Shown piece after piece: positions 59,876 to 64,000 of a stretch of 64,000 nucleotides of DNA (position 1 is the first letter of the stretch; each line of letters opens with the position of its first letter). The stretch covers positions 372,001-436,000 of the forward strand of contig NZ_CP009621.1 of assembly GCF_000973725.1 (NCBI RefSeq), read 5' to 3'. The translations under genes were made by a program, and so were the position numbers. The notes under the pieces are model-generated. The model ran no database searches. It saw nothing but the letters and a program-made list of their open reading frames with translations, and was not told the origin of the DNA. The DNA is from Pontibacter korlensis (GTDB lineage: Bacteria; Bacteroidota; Bacteroidia; Cytophagales; Hymenobacteraceae).

Positions 59876-62737
59876 TCACTGTAGTTTTACAGTCTTAGCC
59901 TTACCGGTGTATTTTACTGTTCTCACAGGCTTGGCATCAAACTGAAGCGCTTTAGGGTTGTTTCGGTCTACAAACACCACGTTGAAAGCTCTCTTTTTCA
60001 GCATTCCGTCAAACTCACCCTGGCGCTTGCCTATCGTTAATGTTTTAGAGGCTTCGTTATAGGTGATTGGAATGGTCGCAAACTTTCCGTTCTCGTAGTT
60101 GTAGTTGGTGTTCTCGTCTTCGTAAAGCTCGAACTTGCCGTCTTTGCCACCATATACATACAGCGTAATAAGGTCGGCAGGCTTCTCGGTGGTGTATTCA
60201 ATCTCAGGCCCGTATGGAAGTATGGCGCCTTCTTTCACAAAGATTGGCATGCGCTCATAAGGGGCATCGGCATTAACTTCCTGTCCTCCCTGCACATACT
60301 TGCCGTCGTACAGGTTGTACCACCCGGTGTTGGCTGGCAAGTATACTTTTCTGGAAGTGGCATGTCGCTCGTATACAGGGTTAATGAGCAGGCTCGGACC
60401 GAACATGAACTGATCGCCTATGTTCTGCACTTTCTTATCAGCTCCGAAATCCATGACCAGGGCACGCATAATGGTGTAGTCGTTATGATACACATGACCT
60501 GCCAGAGAGTAGATGTATGGCATCAGACGGTAACGCAGCTTGTTATAGTAGACAATAGACTGGTAAGCCTTGTGGTCTTCAGGTGCGATGTTAAACACCT
60601 CGCGGTAAGGGTACTGCCCGTGGGCACGGTATAGCGGTGTGAAGGTACCAAACTGATACCAACGGGTATTCAGCTCTCTCCACTCTTCCAGTGCATCTCC
60701 TTGTGGCTCTGGTCTATCATACTTATTCTCCACAAAAAAGCCGCCGATATCGGTTGTCCAGTAAGGCAGGCCAGACATAGAGAAGTTTAGACCAGCAGGA
60801 ATCTGGCGCGCCATCTCCGGGAAAGTAGAGGCAATGTCTCCGCTCCAGGTGGCGGCACCGTAGCGCTGCAACCCGGCAAAAGCCGAGCGTGTCAGGATAA
60901 ACACGCGCTCGTTCGGGTTCACGCTTCGCTGCCCTTCGTATATGCCTTTGTTATGTACCAACACATAAGCGTTGAAGTACTTATCGGCAGCCCCTAGGTA
61001 AGTCGGGTTCATGAGCGTTTTCCGGTGCTCAATAGAAGAGTTGGAAAGAATGTCTGGCTCGGTAGCATCCTGCCACCAGGCATCCACGCCAAGGCTATAC
61101 AGTTTCTCGCTAAGCAGCTCCCAGAACATCTTTCTACCTTCCGGATTGAAGGCATCGTAAAAAGTAGAAACATATCCCTTCCCGATCCAGTCACGGATAC
61201 CTTCATTTATACTTGTTTTATAGAGTAGGCCCTTCTCGTCAAACTTCTTATAGGCGTCTATGCCCTCGTAAAACTTAGGCCAGGTAGAAATCATGAAGTG
61301 CACATTATACTTGTTATGCAGCTCATCAATCATACCCTTTGGATCAGGAAAGCGCTTCTCATCAAACTCCTGGCTACCCCACTGATCCTCTTCCCAGTAA
61401 GACCAGTCCTGCACGATATTATCGATCGGGATGTGGCGCTCACGAAACTCTTTTACCACGTTCATGAGCTCTTCTTGGGTCTTGTAGCGCTCACGGCTTT
61501 GCCAGAAGCCCATCGCCCACTTAGGCATTACCTGGGCGTCTCCTGTAAGGGTACGGTAGCCGCTGATCACCTCGTCCATGTTGTTGCCATACACGAAGTA
61601 GTAGTCTATCTCATCTCCGGCCTCAGAGGCAAAAGAGAACTTATCTTTATTCTGCTGGCTGATCGGCGTTAAGTAACGCAGCGCGAGGTAAGACTGTCCG
61701 CCATCTGGCTTCCACTCTATTCTGAAAGCGTGTTTCTGGCCCTTCTTCAGTTCATGGGCAAAAACCGATAGGCCCGGGTTCCAGGCTTCGCGCCAGTTAT
61801 CCAGCAACACCTTATTATCAATCCACACTTTTACATAGCCTGAAGAAGGCATGGTAAAATGATGCTCACCTGTTTCATCGCTTTCAATAAAGCCTTCCCA
61901 GGTGATGGTGCCTCCCTCCAGAGAGTATCCCTCCGGAAAGTCATCCTGCTGTTGCAGGAACTCGTAGTTGATCTCCTTCTCCTGGCGCACGATAGGCGCT
62001 TTACCTGATTTTGGATCAGATATATAAGTAGCGGTCAGAGCGCCCGGCTTCTGATCTTTGGTGTAAAGTTTCAGCTTAGAAATCTCCTGGTACGGCCTTA
62101 CATCACCAAACTTAGTGATAGAGGTGTTGTCCCAGAGAACACCGTAGTTCCTGCTGGATACCATAAAGGGAACCACTGCCACAGAGTTATACTGCGTTAG
62201 GTCTACCTGCCAGCCTCTGTAGTTAAGCAGCCCTGCCTGGTGCTGACCTAAACCATACCAGGCTTCATCGCTGCTCGTGTCAAATGTTTTATGCAGGCTG
62301 TAGCTTTTCTCATTGTTCAGGAGCTGCACAGGCTTAAAAGTGTCCTCACCACCATAGTTCTCCTTTAGCACCACCTTACCGTTCTTGTCGTAAAAGGTCA
62401 CTTCTCCTGTGTTGGCTGCTACTTCTACTTTAAGAGCATCCGTGGTTAACACCAGGTCCTTTCCGTTTTCCTGTATGCGCCACTGCGGTTTGGCTTTTTG
62501 CCCATCTACCACCACTAAACTTGGCAGGTCCTCAAACGCACTCTTTGGACTAGACACAACCTGGATAATCTTGTCCGATACAACGCGAAGCTTCACAAAC
62601 TGAGGATCCCCGGCTGCCTTTTTCTCCAGTTGAACCAGCACTCCGTCGTCCAGCTTCTTAAAGCTCTTAACAGTAGGGCCGCTGAATGAAGAAAGTGAAG
62701 CCAATAAGAGTAGGTAAAACGTATTCCTTATTCTCAT
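59876..62737 (-). CDS. GH31 alpha-xylosidase-type enzyme with inserted PA14 domain
   Basis: 953-residue exported GH31 glycosidase, signal peptide 1-20. An N-terminal galactose-mutarotase-like domain (about 25-235) is interrupted by a PA14 insert (about 240-360; FIESDETGEHHFTMPSSG). The catalytic barrel (about 395-770) follows, with nucleophile Asp557 in DAWWQDATEPD and acid/base Asp634 in WSGDIASTF, then C-terminal sandwiches. A PA14 insert together with the WWQDATEPD form is characteristic of xyloglucan alpha-xylosidases. Alpha-glucosidase remains possible. It is the first gene after the HTCS regulator and 55 bases upstream of SusC. Confidence 0.88.
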   Translation of the reverse strand: MRIRNTFYLLLLASLSSFSGPTVKSFKKLDDGVLVQLEKKAAGDPQFVKLRVVSDKIIQVVSSPKSAFEDLPSLVVVDGQKAKPQWRIQENGKDLVLTTDALKVEVAANTGEVTFYDKNGKVVLKENYGGEDTFKPVQLLNNEKSYSLHKTFDTSSDEAWYGLGQHQAGLLNYRGWQVDLTQYNSVAVVPFMVSSRNYGVLWDNTSITKFGDVRPYQEISKLKLYTKDQKPGALTATYISDPKSGKAPIVRQEKEINYEFLQQQDDFPEGYSLEGGTITWEGFIESDETGEHHFTMPSSGYVKVWIDNKVLLDNWREAWNPGLSVFAHELKKGQKHAFRIEWKPDGGQSYLALRYLTPISQQNKDKFSFASEAGDEIDYYFVYGNNMDEVISGYRTLTGDAQVMPKWAMGFWQSRERYKTQEELMNVVKEFRERHIPIDNIVQDWSYWEEDQWGSQEFDEKRFPDPKGMIDELHNKYNVHFMISTWPKFYEGIDAYKKFDEKGLLYKTSINEGIRDWIGKGYVSTFYDAFNPEGRKMFWELLSEKLYSLGVDAWWQDATEPDILSNSSIEHRKTLMNPTYLGAADKYFNAYVLVHNKGIYEGQRSVNPNERVFILTRSAFAGLQRYGAATWSGDIASTFPEMARQIPAGLNFSMSGLPYWTTDIGGFFVENKYDRPEPQGDALEEWRELNTRWYQFGTFTPLYRAHGQYPYREVFNIAPEDHKAYQSIVYYNKLRYRLMPYIYSLAGHVYHNDYTIMRALVMDFGADKKVQNIGDQFMFGPSLLINPVYERHATSRKVYLPANTGWYNLYDGKYVQGGQEVNADAPYERMPIFVKEGAILPYGPEIEYTTEKPADLITLYVYGGKDGKFELYEDENTNYNYENGKFATIPITYNEASKTLTIGKRQGEFDGMLKKRAFNVVFVDRNNPKALQFDAKPVRTVKYTGKAKTVKLQ

Positions 62738-62830
62738 ATGTAAATTGTACTGGTTAAAGTTTGATGGAATATTACCTGTGAGCAGTCACTTAAAATCTAT
62801 AAGGAAGTAAGTGATTACGCATCTAAGGTA

Positions 62831-62943
62831 ACAGAATGTTAATATCAGGAGGGGTATCAAATGTTTCATAGATGAGAACAACATGTTAACACCCGCTTAT
62901 ACTGGCAATAAAAGCACATTTATCCAGCACAACATGTTACACC
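62831..62943 (-). promoter_or_regulatory. Direct repeats upstream of GH31, candidate HTCS operators
   Basis: ACAACATGTTAACACC (62878-62893) and ACAACATGTTACACC (62929-62943) are near-identical, and weaker copies centred on ATGTT occur at 62836-62840 and 62861-62865. ATGTT spacings are 25, 22 and 51 bases. They lie between the HTCS terminator and the GH31 start, the place expected for binding of the AraC-type output domain. The repeat is seen; its function is inferred. Confidence 0.4.
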
Positions 62944-62960
62944 AGGAAACATACAGGCAA

Positions 62961-63009
62961 AAAAGGGTGTGCCCATGATCTTGTCAATAGACCATGGGCA
63001 CACCCTTTT
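62961..63009 (-). terminator. Terminator of the HTCS gene
   Basis: AAAAGGGTGTGCCCATG (62961-62977) and CATGGGCACACCCTTTT (62993-63009) form a perfect 17-bp stem. A-rich sequence on the left gives a T-run on the - strand. It separates the regulator from the PUL genes that follow. Confidence 0.9.
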
Positions 63010-63094
63010 ACAAGTACAAAAGTAAATTATAACGGCTACTTAAAATTGCTGGGCATGAAGCACATCAGGCATAAAAGGACTAAATATTTTGTAC

Positions 63095-64000
63095 TTAACT
63101 AATTTCCTCTTCGTACTGCCGCACACTTTCTGCATAAGCCGAAGGCAGCACCTGATACTCCTCCTTAAAATATTTTGTAAAGTATTTCCGGTTATTAAAC
63201 CCAACCTTATAAGCAACTTCCGACACGGTCAGCTGGCTCTTCTCCAGTAGCCGGGCAGCATGCTGCAGCCTTATCTTTCGGATAAACTCCACAGGGGAGG
63301 TTCCGGTGAGTGACACCATCTTTTTATATAGATGAACCCTGCTTATAGCAAGTTCTTTACTCATGTACTCGACTGAGAAGTCTGGGTTTGACAGATTCTC
63401 CTCCACTAGCTTGATGGCTCTTTGTATCAGCTTGTCATCTAACGACACAATCTCTTCCTGACTGGTTTGCACACTTATCTTCTTCTCAAGCGCTTTGTGC
63501 AGCAACTGGTTCTGTGTAACCAGGTTGTTAACCCGCGAAAGCAAGAGCTCGAAGCTGAAAGGCTTCGTAATATAGTCGTTAGCACCAATGTTAAGGCCTC
63601 TAAGCTTTTGCTCCTCTGCAGTATGAGCTGAAAGCAGCAGGAACGGAATATGAGAGGTTCTGGAATCGCCTTTAACCTTTTTGCAGAACTCTAAACCGTC
63701 TAATACCGGCATCATCAGATCGCTGATAATAAGGTCAGGCATGTTTGCCAAGGCTTTCTGCCAACCCTCCTTACCATTTGGAGCCTCCAGCACATCAAAG
63801 TGTACTTCAAGATTATCCTTTAGGTAAGCCAGAAAATCCTCATTGTCTTCTACAAGCAACAGAACCGGCTTTTCTTTAACAGGCTTCTTCAGAACCTTTT
63901 CTTTTACGCTTAACTCTACTTCCTCTAAGCAGGCTACATCCTCTACAGGTACAACACTTTCTGTAACATGCGCTTCCACCACAGCAACTGGTGCTATTTC
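63095..64000 (-). CDS. Hybrid two-component system regulator (HTCS), C-terminal part
   Basis: Partial: the frame stays open to the right edge of the window, so the sensor and kinase parts lie beyond 64000. Visible from the edge are a Val/Glu-rich linker, a receiver domain (VLLLVEDNEDFLAYLKDN, phospho-acceptor Asp in DLIISDLMMPVLDG, LLSAHTAEE, DYITKPFSFE) and a double helix-turn-helix AraC domain (SRVHLYKKMVSLTGTSPVEF, then SEVAYKVGFNNRKYFTKYFK). A GTG at 63982 is in frame but is not a credible start because REC-AraC proteins of this kind are tails of HTCS. It is expected to sense an oligosaccharide in the periplasm and activate the adjacent PUL. Confidence 0.92.
   Translation of the reverse strand, partial: EIAPVAVVEAHVTESVVPVEDVACLEEVELSVKEKVLKKPVKEKPVLLLVEDNEDFLAYLKDNLEVHFDVLEAPNGKEGWQKALANMPDLIISDLMMPVLDGLEFCKKVKGDSRTSHIPFLLLSAHTAEEQKLRGLNIGANDYITKPFSFELLLSRVNNLVTQNQLLHKALEKKISVQTSQEEIVSLDDKLIQRAIKLVEENLSNPDFSVEYMSKELAISRVHLYKKMVSLTGTSPVEFIRKIRLQHAARLLEKSQLTVSEVAYKVGFNNRKYFTKYFKEEYQVLPSAYAESVRQYEEEIS

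Noticed and set aside
63015..63022. TACTTTTG on the - strand as a promoter for GH31
   Set aside because: It lies upstream of the 62961-63009 terminator in the direction of transcription, so it could not drive GH31.
63980..63982. GTG as start of an independent response regulator
   Set aside because: The frame is open to the window edge and the REC-AraC layout is that of an HTCS tail, so the gene is treated as partial.

Overview
The window looks like a chromosome segment from a free-living, polysaccharide-degrading Bacteroidota, most likely a member of the Cytophagales close to Pontibacter or another Hymenobacteraceae. This placement is inferred from the SusC/SusD pair, the hybrid two-component regulator with an AraC output domain, the many Tat-exported or lipoprotein sugar enzymes, weak Shine-Dalgarno sequences, a few TAnnTTTG-type -7 boxes and mid-range base composition. 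No rRNA, tRNA or CRISPR array was seen.

Layout, left to right. (1) 201-6095: a tripartite RND efflux operon on the + strand (adaptor, HAE-1 pump, TolC-like channel), then a MgtC/DUF4010 membrane protein, a FucP-type sugar transporter and a small DUF2892-like protein. (2) 9660-20403, all on the - strand: a ten-gene cluster for 3-keto-glycoside metabolism. It holds a GMC oxidoreductase, a gluconate-2-dehydrogenase-type small subunit and a cytochrome c (together resembling a periplasmic glucoside 3-dehydrogenase), a DUF1080 3-keto-disaccharide hydrolase, three TIM-barrel isomerase/epimerases, two Gfo/Idh/MocA oxidoreductases and a NupG-like permease. A Tsx-like outer-membrane channel and a six-hairpin glycosidase lipoprotein lie just beyond it. 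(3) 24595-26388: an IS1182-family insertion sequence. (4) 26439-32755, - strand: a TPR histidine kinase, then a compact fructan locus (sugar porter, PfkB kinase, GH32). (5) 33192-38111, + strand: the threonine operon thrABC, preceded by a Thr/Ile-codon leader peptide and a terminator/antiterminator pair that forms a complete attenuator on paper. A PAP2 phosphatase, a GNAT acetyltransferase and a five-PAS histidine kinase follow. (6) 43037-64000, - strand: a large polysaccharide utilization locus. It holds an HTCS regulator (cut by the window edge), a GH31 with an inserted PA14 domain (alpha-xylosidase type), SusC, SusD, a surface glycan-binding lipoprotein, a GH2 beta-galactosidase, a GH95-like enzyme and an SGNH esterase, a set that points to xyloglucan-type side chains. 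Inserted in the middle are two more DUF1080 proteins and a beta-propeller/cytochrome c fusion, so hydrolytic and oxidative (keto-sugar) chemistry appear combined in one locus.

Three observations stand out: the thr attenuator, the mixed hydrolase/redox PUL, and the heptamer AAGTATA/TATACTT, which recurs roughly once per kilobase in genes and spacers on both strands, far above chance. All functional assignments come from motif recognition by eye; no database search was run.
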